From NCBI RefSeq assembly GCF_028621715.1, contig NZ_CP117466.1:1622501-1686500 (forward strand): 64,000 bases of DNA, written 5' to 3'. A program made the translations under genes and the position numbers. The stretch's first letter is position 1. Each line of letters opens with the position of its first letter. This document shows, in pieces, positions 55,905 to 64,000 of the stretch. This stretch comes from Paracoccus marcusii. Lineage in GTDB: Bacteria; Pseudomonadota; Alphaproteobacteria; Rhodobacterales; Rhodobacteraceae. Below the pieces are notes generated by a model. It saw only the letters and a list, made by a program, of their open reading frames with translations. It was not told where the DNA came from and made no database searches.

Positions 55905-56555
55905 TCATGTCTGGCCCAACCCCTCGACCAGCGGAACGAACCGCACCTGCCGCAACTCGTCGTAATCGAAACCCTCCTGGGTCCGCGTCACGCGGATCAG
56001 GGTCTGGACCGCGTCCGACTGTCCGACAGGCACCACCATGATACCGCCGATCTTCAGCTGTGCCAACAGGAGCCCGGGCGGATCCTCGGCCGCGGCGGTC
56101 ACAAGTATGCGGTCGAAGGGGGCCTGGTCGGGCAGGCCCCGCGATCCGTCGGCCACCTGCGCGATGATGTTGTAGAGACCCAGTTCGCGAAAGATCGCCT
56201 CGGCCTCGTGGACCAGGCGGCGGTGGCGGTCGACGGTGTAGACGCGCCGGCACAGTCCCGACAGGACCGCGGCCTGGTATCCCGAACCGGTGCCGACCTC
56301 CAGCACGGTGTCGCGGGGACCGACGTCCAGGGCCTGGGTCATCAGGCCGACGACCGAGGGCTGGCTGATCGTCTGGCCGCAGGGGATGGGCAGGGGGGTG
56401 TCCTCATAGGCGCGGTCGGCGAACTGGCCGCGCACGAACAGGCCGCGGTCGATCCCCTCCATCGCGGCCATGACCCGCGGATCGGTGACCCCGCGGGACC
56501 GCAGCTGAAAGACGAACCGCATCTTGCGTTCCGCGTCGTCGTCCTCGTCGCTCAT
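55905..56555 (-). CDS. pcm: protein-L-isoaspartate O-methyltransferase
   Basis: Pcm starts repair of isoaspartyl residues in aged proteins. The 216-residue product has all classical motifs: the [20 protein letters not shown] substrate region and the SAM motif [18 protein letters not shown] 56555 overlaps the surE stop (ATGA); the frame is open further upstream inside surE. It belongs to the surE-pcm-nlpD stationary-phase cluster. Confidence 0.94.
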   Translation of the reverse strand: MSDEDDDAERKMRFVFQLRSRGVTDPRVMAAMEGIDRGLFVRGQFADRAYEDTPLPIPCGQTISQPSVVGLMTQALDVGPRDTVLEVGTGSGYQAAVLSGLCRRVYTVDRHRRLVHEAEAIFRELGLYNIIAQVADGSRGLPDQAPFDRILVTAAAEDPPGLLLAQLKIGGIMVVPVGQSDAVQTLIRVTRTQEGFDYDELRQVRFVPLVEGLGQT

Positions 56556-57361
56556 TCGGCGGCCCGTGCCAGCGGATCGTCCAGCGCTGCCGCCAGTCGG
56601 TCCAGCGACGCATGGCAGGTCAGGTCCGCCCGCATCGGCGTGACCGAGACGAACCCCTCCATGTTGGCGGCCACATCGGTCCCGTCGCGCGCCGGCGCCT
56701 GCTGCGACCCGCCCGCGATCCACATGAACCGGCGCCCGTTCGGCGCGCTGTAGGGCTGGGCGGCAAAGCGCGATCCCTGGCGCTGGCCCTGGGGTGCGAC
56801 GCGCAGGCCCCGGACCTCCGTGGCCGGAACCGGCGGAAAGTTCACGTTGTAGAACAGGCGGAAGTCGGCATCCGTCGACCAGTCGCCATGATCCAGAAGG
56901 CGGCGGATCACCGCGGCGCCATGCGTGCGCGCGCCTTCGAAGGGGTCGGCAAGGTCCGCGGTGCGCGGGCCCAGGTACTGCGACAGCGCGATCGCGGGCA
57001 GGCCCTGCAGCGCGGCTTCCATTGCGCCGCCGATGGTGCCCGAATACATGGCATTCTCTCCGGCATTGTTGCCGCGGTTGACGCCCGACAGCACCAGGTC
57101 GGGGGCCGCGCCCACGATATCGCCTAGGGCCGCCAGCACGCAGTCGGCGGGGCTGCCCTCGGCGGCATAGCGGCGTTCGGCCAGGCGGGCGACCATGGTG
57201 GGGTGGGTATAGCTGATGCAATGACCCACGCCCGACTGCTCGAACGCGGGCGCGACGGTCCAGACCTCGCCATGCGGGCCGGCCAGTTCGGTGGCGATCT
57301 GGTGCAGCACCTCCAGGCCCGGGGCGTTGATCCCGTCGTCATTGGTGATGAGAATGCGCAT
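56552..57361 (-). CDS. surE: 5'/3'-nucleotidase SurE
   Basis: SurE is a metal-dependent nucleotidase linked to stationary-phase survival. The 269-residue product has the N-terminal metal site [13 protein letters not shown] (D8, D9), the serine in PAFEQSG and the signature [20 protein letters not shown]. It leads the surE-pcm-nlpD set on the minus strand. Confidence 0.95.
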   Translation of the reverse strand: MRILITNDDGINAPGLEVLHQIATELAGPHGEVWTVAPAFEQSGVGHCISYTHPTMVARLAERRYAAEGSPADCVLAALGDIVGAAPDLVLSGVNRGNNAGENAMYSGTIGGAMEAALQGLPAIALSQYLGPRTADLADPFEGARTHGAAVIRRLLDHGDWSTDADFRLFYNVNFPPVPATEVRGLRVAPQGQRQGSRFAAQPYSAPNGRRFMWIAGGSQQAPARDGTDVAANMEGFVSVTPMRADLTCHASLDRLAAALDDPLARAAE

Positions 57362-57531
57362 CCTGTCCCCTGTTCCGGCTGACCGCGCCCCTGCGCACGC
57401 GGATGTGACCCGATCTGCTTAGCGGGGGCGGCTTTCTGCTTCAACCCGTTCCTGCGCCGCAGGGCGGAAGCGGTTTGACGTCGGGCGCGCCGCGTTGCAT
57501 CGTGGGACGGTGCGCAACGGGCCGGGATGCG

Positions 57532-58446
57532 ATGCAGATCTTTCTTCCCATCGCCGAAGTCTCGGTCAACGCCTTCACCCTGATGGGGTTGGGCGGGCTG
57601 GTGGGCGTCATGTCCGGCCTGTTCGGCGTCGGTGGCGGCTTCCTGATCACGCCACTGCTGTTCTTCATCGGCATCCCGCCCGCCATCGCGGTGGCGACCG
57701 GCGCGAACCAGGTGGTCGCGTCGTCGGTGTCGGGCGTGCTGGCGCACATGAAGCGCAAGACCGTCGATTTCCGCATGGGGGGCGTCCTGTTGGCCGGCGG
57801 GATGGTCGGATCGGGCCTGGGGGTCGTGGTCTTCAACATCCTGCAGCAGCTGGGCCAGGTCGAGCTGGTCGTCCAGCTGTGCTATGTCGTCTTCCTGGGC
57901 CTGATCGGCGCGATGATGCTGCAGGAGAGCCTGCGGGCCTTGTTGCGCGCGCGCCATCCCACGGGGCGGCGGCGCCTGCACCAGCACATGTGGGTCCACC
58001 GCTGGCCGCTGAAGGTCAAGTTCCGTGCCTCGGGCCTCTATATCAGTGTCATTCCGCCCCTTCTGGTCGGGGTCGCGGTGGGGGTTCTTGCCGCGATCAT
58101 GGGCGTCGGCGGCGGCTTCATCATGGTGCCCGCGATGATCTATCTGCTGGGCATGCCCACTAAGGTCGTGGTGGGAACGTCGCTGTTCCAGATCACCTTC
58201 GTGACCGCCTTCACCACGCTGATGCACGCGGTCAGCTACAACACGGTCGATGTGATGCTGGCGGTGCTGCTGATCGTGGGGGGTGTCATCGGCGCGCAGA
58301 TCGGCACCACGCTGGGCGCACGCCTGCGGGCCGAGCAGCTGCGCATCCTGCTGGCGCTTCTGGTGCTGGCGGTCTGCGGCAAGCTGGCGCTGGACCTGTT
58401 CCTGACACCTGACGACCTGTTCGTCATCACCACGCGGGGGCAATGA
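57532..58446 (+). CDS. TauE/SafE-family sulfite/organosulfonate exporter
   Basis: TauE/SafE proteins are polytopic inner-membrane exporters for sulfite and related anions. The 304-residue product has about eight helices and two related glycine-rich halves: GLFGVGGGFLITPLLFFIG and IMGVGGGFIMVPAMIYLLG. ATG 57532 (MQIFLPIAEVSVNAF) is chosen over an open extension upstream. Its stop overlaps the next gene (ATGA), whose TIGR02186 product is the usual companion in alphaproteobacteria. Confidence 0.9.
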   Translation: MQIFLPIAEVSVNAFTLMGLGGLVGVMSGLFGVGGGFLITPLLFFIGIPPAIAVATGANQVVASSVSGVLAHMKRKTVDFRMGGVLLAGGMVGSGLGVVVFNILQQLGQVELVVQLCYVVFLGLIGAMMLQESLRALLRARHPTGRRRLHQHMWVHRWPLKVKFRASGLYISVIPPLLVGVAVGVLAAIMGVGGGFIMVPAMIYLLGMPTKVVVGTSLFQITFVTAFTTLMHAVSYNTVDVMLAVLLIVGGVIGAQIGTTLGARLRAEQLRILLALLVLAVCGKLALDLFLTPDDLFVITTRGQ

Positions 58447-59345
58447 TGCGGGGGGTCGTCCTGGCGATGATGCTGGCGCTGCTGCCCGGTGCGCTGATGG
58501 CGCAAGGGGCGGGATCGACCATGCCCACGGACCCGGATGCGGGCCTGATCCCCCCGGTGGACGCCCCCCAGGTCTGGCCGCTGTTCCCCGATCCGGGGTC
58601 GCCGCGCGGCGATCCGGTCGCCCCCGCCGACCAGGGGGGGGAGCAGGTGGTGGCGGGACTGTCGAACAGCGCCGTGGCGATCACGACCAGCTTCGATGGC
58701 AGCGACATTCTGATCTATGGCGCCGTACGGCGCGAGACGCCGATTCCCGACGGCCCGCTGGACGTGATCGTGACGATCGAGGCGCCGTCCGAACCCCTGA
58801 CCATCTGGCAGAAGGCCCGCCGCTTCGGCATCTGGGTCAACACCGAACGCGTCGATGTGGGGGCTGCGCCCAGCTTCTATGCGGTGGCGACGACGCGGCC
58901 CCTGGACGACATCCTGGCGCCGGACTGGGACAACCGGTACCGCATCTCGCTGCCGCTTGTGCTGCGCGCCTTTGGCGGCGCCCCCGAGGTCGAGGATACG
59001 CTGCCCTATACCCAGGCCCTGCTGCGTCTGCGCCAGCAGAACGGCCATTACCGGATGGAGGAGGGGGCCGTGACCCTGGTCGAGGACACGCTGTTCCGCA
59101 CGGACATCCGCCTGCCTGCCAACCTGATCGAGGGCGATTACCGCGCCCGCATCTTCCTGCTGCGCGAGGGGGCGGTGATCGACGCCTATGGCGCCGCGAT
59201 CGAGGTGCGCAAGGTGGGCCTGGAACGCTGGCTGTACCGTTTGGCCTTCGACCAGCCGCTGCTCTATGGCTTGATGTCGCTGGCGGTGGCGGTGATCGCC
59301 GGCTGGGGCGCCTCGGCCGCGTTCAGGAAGCTGCGGCGCGCGTGA
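58443..59345 (+). CDS. TIGR02186-family membrane-anchored periplasmic protein
   Basis: The 300-residue product has a signal peptide (VVLAMMLALLPGALMAQG), a periplasmic domain of about 230 residues and one C-terminal helix (LLYGLMSLAVAVIAGWGASA). Family features include VAITTSFDGSDILIYGAV and NLIEGDYRARIFLLREG. The family has no established function; its fixed place behind a TauE/SafE exporter suggests it serves that transporter. It is translationally coupled to it. Confidence 0.85.
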   Translation: MMRGVVLAMMLALLPGALMAQGAGSTMPTDPDAGLIPPVDAPQVWPLFPDPGSPRGDPVAPADQGGEQVVAGLSNSAVAITTSFDGSDILIYGAVRRETPIPDGPLDVIVTIEAPSEPLTIWQKARRFGIWVNTERVDVGAAPSFYAVATTRPLDDILAPDWDNRYRISLPLVLRAFGGAPEVEDTLPYTQALLRLRQQNGHYRMEEGAVTLVEDTLFRTDIRLPANLIEGDYRARIFLLREGAVIDAYGAAIEVRKVGLERWLYRLAFDQPLLYGLMSLAVAVIAGWGASAAFRKLRRA

Positions 59346-60173
59346 TCGCCGATCATCTTGGCTGCGGGGCAGCGGCGTAGGGTCTCCCTGCAATGTTAAT
59401 CCCGCGTCTGCACGTCTTGATGGGCTTACGTGGCAATCGTCGGGGGCACTGCATGATACAGTTTGCAGCCTTTCTGGCTGTCGAGCCGTCCGGGTATGCC
59501 ATCCGCGGGATCGATCAGTCGGCCTGACCGGCGGGCCGGCGCATGTGGTCAATGTATCCTATGGCCCAACGTCGTTGATCGTCGAGGCGGAACTGGAGGC
59601 TTGGAGCCCGCTCGAATGCACGGCATCGGGCGGTGCAAGATTTAATGTTGGACGACAGACCGCAGACGGCGGCAGCGGAGGGCGGTGCTCGATATTGCAG
59701 GGTGACCGACGGCGGGCCCGTCGGAGGACCGGGACTGTTCCGGCGTTTGATCGGTGGGAGCAATCCAGAGGGTCATTTTGTCCCTGGCAAGCCGACTTTG
59801 GACCTGCATCGGCCGGATGGCGGTAGGAACAGCAATGCGTGGGAATGAGGAACCGCGCTGCGCTTGCGCTTCCGCCACCACGCGGTTACGCCCGCTAAGG
59901 CGACGCCCGCGCCGGCGCGCCGGTTGACGGCGCGCGTCGCGTCACCCTTCGGACATACCAGGATGCGCCGTGGGCGGTACTGCTGGAGTTCAAGGGGAGG
60001 CAAGGTCCAGGGCGGCTGACCGGGATGGTTGCCGTGGCCGGGACCGTCCATGGTCCGGCCATCGGCAGGCCTCACCCGCGGTCATGCGATAAGGCCCCGC
60101 GATCGCTCGCGGGGCCTCTCCTCCCTTGTGGTGCGGGCCGTCCCCCTCCACTGGTCCGGCCCGCGGGGGGTCT
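59346..60173. other. 828-base stretch without a convincing gene
   Basis: No intact gene was seen. Scattered pieces read like protein in different frames (LTGGPAHVVNVSYGPTSLIV near 59525; VTLRTYQDAPWAVLLEFKGR near 59950), compatible with a decayed gene on the plus strand. Imperfect inverted repeats lie at about 59900-59940 and 60036-60060. Two hairpins near the right end serve as terminators for the minus-strand gene that follows. Confidence 0.5.
60092..60165 (-). terminator. tandem hairpins behind mcl1
   Basis: Reading on the minus strand from the mcl1 stop, a GCGGGCC/GGCCCGC stem (60133-60165) comes first, then the strong stem AGGCCCCGCGA/TCGCGGGGCCT (60092-60117) followed by TAT. The second looks like the main terminator. 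Confidence 0.65.
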
Positions 60174-61130
60174 TCAGGCGCCGATCAGGTCGGACTGGCG
60201 CAGGGTCACCTCGGCCTGCTTGATCGACGCGATGTCGACCAGGCGGCCCTTGTAGACGGTGGCGCCGGCGCCTTCGGCCTTGGCCTTCTCCATCGCGGCC
60301 AGGATCTCGCGCGCCTCGGTGACGGCGGCCTCGCTGGGCGAGAACACCTCGTTGGCCAGCGCGATCTGGCTGGGATGGATGGCCCACTTGCCGACCATGC
60401 CCAATGTGGCGCTGCGCAGGGCCTGCGCGCGGAACCCCTCGGGGTCGCTGAAGTCGCCGAAGGGGCCGTCCACGGGCAGCAGCCCGTGCGTGCGGCAGGC
60501 CGCGACGATGGCGGTCTGGGCCCAGTGCCACGGATCGGGCCAGTATTTCTGGCCGTCCCGGATCATGTAGTAATTTTCCTGCGTGCCGCCGATGCCGGTG
60601 GTGGCCATGCCCATCGACGCCGCAAAATCGGCAGCGCCCAGGCTGATCGCCTGCAGGCGCGGGGACGCGGCCGCGATCTCCTCGACATGGCAGATGCCGG
60701 CGGCGGATTCGATGATGACCTCGAAGGCGATTGGCTTGGTACGGCCCTTGGCGCGTTCGATGGCGGTGACCAGCGCATCGACGGCATAGATGTCGGCCGC
60801 GCATCCCGCCTTGGGGATCATGATCTGGTCCAGCCGATCACCCGCCTGTTCCAGCAGATCGACCACGTCGCGGTACCAGAAGGGCGTGTCCAGCCCGTTG
60901 ATGCGCACCGACAGCGTCTTGGTGCCCCAGTCGACATCATTGATCGCCGCGATGATGTTGGCGCGCGCCTGGTCCTTGTCGGCGGGCGCGACCGAATCCT
61001 CCAGGTCCAGGTTGATCACGTCGGCGGCAGAGGCGGCCATCTTGGCGAACAGCGCGGGGCGCGATCCGGGGCCGAACAGCTGACAGCGGTTCAGGCGCGC
61101 GGGGGGCAGGGGCTGTTGGCGAAAGCTCAT
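60174..61130 (-). CDS. mcl1: L-malyl-CoA / beta-methylmalyl-CoA lyase
   Basis: Mcl1 cleaves beta-methylmalyl-CoA to glyoxylate and propionyl-CoA and condenses or cleaves malyl-CoA in the ethylmalonyl-CoA pathway of acetate assimilation. The 318-residue length matches the Rhodobacter enzyme. HpcH/CitE-fold landmarks include VINLDLEDSVAPADKDQAR, FEVIIESAAGICHVEEIAAA and LGAADFAASMGM. ATG 61130 is chosen inside a longer open frame. It is monocistronic, with its own promoter and terminators. Confidence 0.92.
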   Translation of the reverse strand: MSFRQQPLPPARLNRCQLFGPGSRPALFAKMAASAADVINLDLEDSVAPADKDQARANIIAAINDVDWGTKTLSVRINGLDTPFWYRDVVDLLEQAGDRLDQIMIPKAGCAADIYAVDALVTAIERAKGRTKPIAFEVIIESAAGICHVEEIAAASPRLQAISLGAADFAASMGMATTGIGGTQENYYMIRDGQKYWPDPWHWAQTAIVAACRTHGLLPVDGPFGDFSDPEGFRAQALRSATLGMVGKWAIHPSQIALANEVFSPSEAAVTEAREILAAMEKAKAEGAGATVYKGRLVDIASIKQAEVTLRQSDLIGA

Positions 61131-61168
61131 GGCAGGGTCCTGTTCGACAAGATTCGGGCCTGCCATCG

Positions 61169-61197
61169 GTAATAATGTTGCGCTGCGGTTGCAGCAA
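61169..61197 (-). promoter_or_regulatory. candidate promoter of mcl1
   Basis: On the minus strand TTGCTG (61197-61192) and TATTAC (61174-61169) are 17 bases apart, about 40 bases ahead of the start codon. A TTGC-rich surrounding (GGTTGCAGCAAGC) could hold a regulator site. Confidence 0.5.
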
Positions 61198-61294
61198 GCC
61201 CTATTTCCGCAATGCGGCATCGGGCGCGGTTCTTGACGCAGCGGGGCTTTGGGCGCAGGACCGGGCCCGAACACGCGACGGCACGGAGGCAGCG

Positions 61295-62155
61295 ATGACG
61301 CGGACGGTCTATGTGAATGGCGATTACACCCCCGAGGATCAGGCCATGGTATCGGTCTTTGACCGGGGGTTCCTGATGGCCGACGGCGTCTATGAGGTGG
61401 TCAGCGTGCTGGGCGGCAAGCTGATCGATTTCGAAGGGCACATGGTGCGGCTGAAGCGGTCGCTGTCGGAACTGGCCATCGCCAATCCGCTGTCGGACGA
61501 CGCGTATCTGGCCGCCCATCGCGACCTGGTGGCGCGGAACGACATCACCGACGGGCTGGTCTATCTGCAGGTGACCCGCGGCAATCCGGGTGATCGCGAT
61601 TTTGCCTATCCGTCGGCGGATACGGTGCCGACGGTGGTGATGTTCACGCAATCGAAGCCCGGCCTGGCCGACGCCCCCGCGGCCAAGACCGGGTGGAGCG
61701 TCGTCAGCGTCGATGACCTTCGCTGGGGTCGGCGCGACATCAAGACGGTGCAGCTGCTGTACCCGTCGATGGCCAAGATGGAGGCCAAGGCGCGCGGTGC
61801 GGACGATGCCTGGATGGTCGAGGACGGGCGCGTGACCGAGGGAACCTCGAACAACGCCTATATCGTCAAGGGCAACACGATCGTGACGCGGGAACTCAGC
61901 CACGACATCCTGCACGGGATCACCCGCGCGGCGGTGCTGCGCTTTGCCCGCGAGGCGCAGATGCAGGTCGAGGAGCGCGCCTTCACCATCGCCGAGGCGC
62001 AGGCGGCGGACGAGGCGTTCATCACCTCGGCCTCGGCCTTCGTGATGCCGGTCGTGTCGATCGACGGGGCGCGCGTGGGGGCGGGCACGGTTGGCCCGGT
62101 GGCCACGCGCCTGCGCGAGATCTATCTTGAGGAGAGCCTGAAGACCGGGGTCTGA
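61295..62155 (+). CDS. dat: D-amino-acid aminotransferase (class IV)
   Basis: This PLP enzyme transfers amino groups between D-amino acids and 2-oxo acids, supplying D-glutamate or D-alanine. The 286-residue product fits fold-type IV: VFDRGFLMADGVYEVV near the N-terminus, RRDIKTVQLLY with the likely PLP lysine, and EGTSNNAYIV and FITSASAFVMPV. A branched-chain or aminodeoxychorismate-lyase activity is the main alternative; D-aminotransferase is favoured by the overall pattern. GGAGGCAGCG precedes the ATG at 61295. Confidence 0.85.
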   Translation: MTRTVYVNGDYTPEDQAMVSVFDRGFLMADGVYEVVSVLGGKLIDFEGHMVRLKRSLSELAIANPLSDDAYLAAHRDLVARNDITDGLVYLQVTRGNPGDRDFAYPSADTVPTVVMFTQSKPGLADAPAAKTGWSVVSVDDLRWGRRDIKTVQLLYPSMAKMEAKARGADDAWMVEDGRVTEGTSNNAYIVKGNTIVTRELSHDILHGITRAAVLRFAREAQMQVEERAFTIAEAQAADEAFITSASAFVMPVVSIDGARVGAGTVGPVATRLREIYLEESLKTGV

Positions 62156-62171
62156 GTTGCGTCCCGCGGCG

Positions 62172-62191
62172 GCGGGGGGCCAGCCCCCCGC
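62172..62191. terminator. hairpin between dat and the amidohydrolase gene
   Basis: GCGGGGGGC (62172-62180) and GCCCCCCGC (62183-62191) form a tight stem between two convergent genes. No T-run follows. Confidence 0.45.
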
Positions 62192-62205
62192 ACCCCCCGG
62201 CGTCG

Positions 62206-62958
62206 TCACAACCCGCTGTCGGCCAGCACCTTCGTGATCACCGGCGCCAGCCTGTCGGCCCAGATCTGCTGGCCTTCGGGGGTGGCGATCAGGTCGTTGC
62301 GGACCTCGATCAGCATGTTCGGGCGGCCGTGGCGCAAGGCGTGGCGATCGACGCTGTCTCCGTCCAGATGCCCGTCATAGGGCTGGTTCTCACCGGTGAT
62401 CCAGCCCTGATCGCGGCAGGCCGCAACCATCGCCGGGCCAAGGCGCGGATCGGCATGCGAATAAAGGATGCCGACCTGCCACGGCCGCGGCGGGCGCCCC
62501 CGCAGCTGCGGGGTGAAGCTGTGGACGGCGCAGATGCAGCGGTCCGGGTGCAGCGCCGCGACCCGGGCCAGCGCCGCGTGATAGGGGCGGTGCAGCCGGT
62601 CCAGCCGGCGCTGGCGTTCGGCCGCGTCAGCCAGCCGGTTCGTCGGGATCACCGTGCCGTCATAGAGCCGCATCAGCAGGGTGGGGTCGTCCTCTCCGCG
62701 GTTCGGATCGATCACCAAGCGCGAGAAATCCGACAGGATTGCGGGCGCGTCCAGCCGTTCGGCCAGCCGTTCGGTCAGCCCGGCCGCGCCGACGTCATAG
62801 GCGATGTGCCGGGCCATGTCGGCGGGCGCGATGCCCAGGGTGCCGCCGCCGACCCAATCGGGCACGCGGTTCGTGGCGTGATCGCAAGTGATCAGCCACC
62901 GCGAGGGGCGGTCCTGACCCAGGATGCGGAAGGGCGTCGCTGTCGTGTCATCGGTCAT
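62206..62958 (-). CDS. N-formylglutamate amidohydrolase family protein
   Basis: Members hydrolyse N-formylglutamate in histidine degradation, though many are uncharacterised. The 250-residue product has ITCDHATNRVPDW, IAYDVGAAGLTERLA, SRLVIDPNRGEDD, CICAVHSFTPQLRG and NMLIEVRNDLI, covering the metal-binding histidines and glutamate of the family. No hut genes lie nearby, so the real substrate is open. It is divergent from pyruvate kinase. Confidence 0.85.
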   Translation of the reverse strand: MTDDTTATPFRILGQDRPSRWLITCDHATNRVPDWVGGGTLGIAPADMARHIAYDVGAAGLTERLAERLDAPAILSDFSRLVIDPNRGEDDPTLLMRLYDGTVIPTNRLADAAERQRRLDRLHRPYHAALARVAALHPDRCICAVHSFTPQLRGRPPRPWQVGILYSHADPRLGPAMVAACRDQGWITGENQPYDGHLDGDSVDRHALRHGRPNMLIEVRNDLIATPEGQQIWADRLAPVITKVLADSGL

Positions 62959-62997
62959 GATGCAGGCTGTCTACGACGGATGGCGGACAGACGCCAG

Positions 62998-63026
62998 TTG
63001 CCGACCATCGGCATTTGCGGCATAGA
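62998..63026 (+). promoter_or_regulatory. candidate promoter of pyk
   Basis: TTGCCG at 62998-63003 and CATAGA at 63021-63026 are 17 bases apart, about 28 bases ahead of the pyk start. Match to consensus is moderate. Confidence 0.35.
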
Positions 63027-63053
63027 TAGCGCTAAACCTGAGACAAGGGCGGG

Positions 63054-64000
63054 ATGATGAGACGACATCGCAACGTGAAGATCGTGGCAACCCTGGGACC
63101 GGCATCATCGTCGAAAGAGATGATCCGCGCACTGTTCGATGCCGGGGCCGACGTGTTCCGCCTGAACATGAGCCATGGCAGCCATGACGATCACCGGGCA
63201 CGCCACGACACGATCCGCGAGATCGAGGCCGAGACGGGCCGTCCCATCGCCATCCTGGCCGACCTGCAGGGCCCCAAGCTGCGCGTGGGTCCCTTTGCCG
63301 CCGGGCCGCACGAACTGGCCGTGGGCGATCATTTCCGCTTTGACCTGTCGCCTGATCTGGGCGATGCGACCCGCGTCTCGTTGCCGCACCCCGAGATCTT
63401 CGCGGCCCTGATCGAGGGGTCGGAGCTGCTGGTCAACGACGGCAAGATCCGCCTGACGGTGCAGAAATGCGGCCCCGATTTCGCCGATTGCGTGGTCACG
63501 GTCGCTGGTGCGATCAGCGACCGCAAGGGCGTGAACGTCCCGGACGTGGTGCTGCCGCTGGCCGCGCTGTCGGACAAGGACCGCGCCGACCTGGAATTCG
63601 CCTGCGAGTTGGGCGTGGACTGGCTGGCCCTGTCCTTTGTCCAGCGTGCCGAGGACGTCGAGGAGGCCAAGACCCTGGCCAAGGGTCGCGCCGCGATCCT
63701 GTCCAAGATCGAGAAGCCCGCGGCCGTGCGCGCCTTTGACGAGATCCTGCAGGCGTCCGACGGGATCATGGTCGCGCGCGGCGACCTGGGCGTCGAGCTG
63801 CCGGTCCATTCGGTGCCGCCGATCCAGAAGCGCCTGGTCCGCCTGTGCCGCAGCGCCGCCAAGCCGGTGATCGTGGCCACGCAGATGCTGGAATCGATGA
63901 TCGACAGCCCGATGCCCACCCGCGCCGAGGTCAGCGACGTCGCCAACGCCATCTATGAAGGCACCGACGCCGTCATGCTGTCCGCCGAGAGCGCCGCCGG
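63054..64000 (+). CDS. pyk: pyruvate kinase (3' end cut by window)
   Basis: Pyruvate kinase makes ATP and pyruvate from phosphoenolpyruvate. The first 315 residues are present: [41 protein letters not shown], the B domain, [22 protein letters not shown] and VATQMLESM are all canonical. Two ATGs (63054 and 63057) are possible starts behind GGGCGGG. The frame is still open at the window end; about one third of the protein lies beyond it. Confidence 0.96.
   Translation, partial: MMRRHRNVKIVATLGPASSSKEMIRALFDAGADVFRLNMSHGSHDDHRARHDTIREIEAETGRPIAILADLQGPKLRVGPFAAGPHELAVGDHFRFDLSPDLGDATRVSLPHPEIFAALIEGSELLVNDGKIRLTVQKCGPDFADCVVTVAGAISDRKGVNVPDVVLPLAALSDKDRADLEFACELGVDWLALSFVQRAEDVEEAKTLAKGRAAILSKIEKPAAVRAFDEILQASDGIMVARGDLGVELPVHSVPPIQKRLVRLCRSAAKPVIVATQMLESMIDSPMPTRAEVSDVANAIYEGTDAVMLSAESAA

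Noticed and set aside
60133..60165. The hairpin with CCACTGGTCC behind mcl1 as a copy of the 37-bp element
   Set aside because: Its arms are GCGGGCC/GGCCCGC rather than GCATGG/CCATGC; it fits better as one of the mcl1 terminator hairpins.

Overview
The window looks like chromosome from a high-GC alphaproteobacterium of the Rhodobacteraceae, most like Paracoccus. The grounds are the GC-rich codon use, the short lidless adenylate kinase, the aap/bzt amino-acid transporter, an ATP12-type F1 assembly factor, L-malyl-CoA lyase, osmoregulated-glucan (opg) genes and the order rpmH-rnpA-yidD-ttcA-yidC-MOSC-engB-argB. The genus is an inference from remembered family features; no search was run.

Layout. 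Positions 1-9475 (+) carry the end of the S10-spc-alpha ribosomal supercluster (rplX to rplQ with secY, adk and rpoA). It is interrupted at 3424-4050 by a convergent secreted-protein gene, and rplO restarts from what looks like its own promoter. Positions 9774-11037 (+) hold a LuxR/LuxI quorum-sensing pair. Positions 11101-15224 (+) are a compact housekeeping run: rarA, crcB, rluC, a HAD phosphatase and an ATP12 chaperone, the last four with stop/start overlaps. Positions 15395-20050 (+) are the complete amino-acid ABC transporter aapJQMP. Positions 20087-28142 (-) run from rpmH down to argB, with an EAL-domain phosphodiesterase inserted before yidC, plus a SixA-like phosphatase. An orphan sensor kinase (28393-29814, +) and tRNA-Arg(ACG) (29900-29976) close the core block.

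Positions 29977 to about 39880 are an accessory island of visibly lower and uneven GC. It contains a row of small unrecognised genes, each followed by a copy of the same roughly 22-bp repeat. It also holds a badly decayed Ski2-like DEAD/DEAH helicase, a broken IS3-family copy carrying several insertions of a roughly 37-bp palindromic element, an intact IS30-family element with perfect 27-bp inverted repeats, and a 3' remnant of another IS3-family transposase. No integrase and no duplicated tRNA end was seen.

After the island, core-like sequence returns: a Hint-domain protein (39882-41102), opgG-opgH-opgC (-), ptsP (EI-Ntr), lysC, a DUF1178 protein, waaA and tRNA-Cys(GCA) (all -). These are followed by a PCMT-like methyltransferase, a TolC family channel and an uncharacterised Ala/Lys-rich protein (+), then surE-pcm-nlpD-like (-) and a TauE/SafE exporter with its TIGR02186 partner (+). 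An 828-bp stretch with no convincing gene precedes L-malyl-CoA lyase (-), a D-amino-acid aminotransferase (+), an N-formylglutamate amidohydrolase (-) and the 5' part of pyruvate kinase (+), which runs off the window.

The best places to look for something undescribed are the gene-plus-repeat row at 30519-33323 and the 37-bp palindromic insertions at 36360-37126. The helicase remnant may be the relic of a lost defence module. No complete new system could be demonstrated from the sequence alone.
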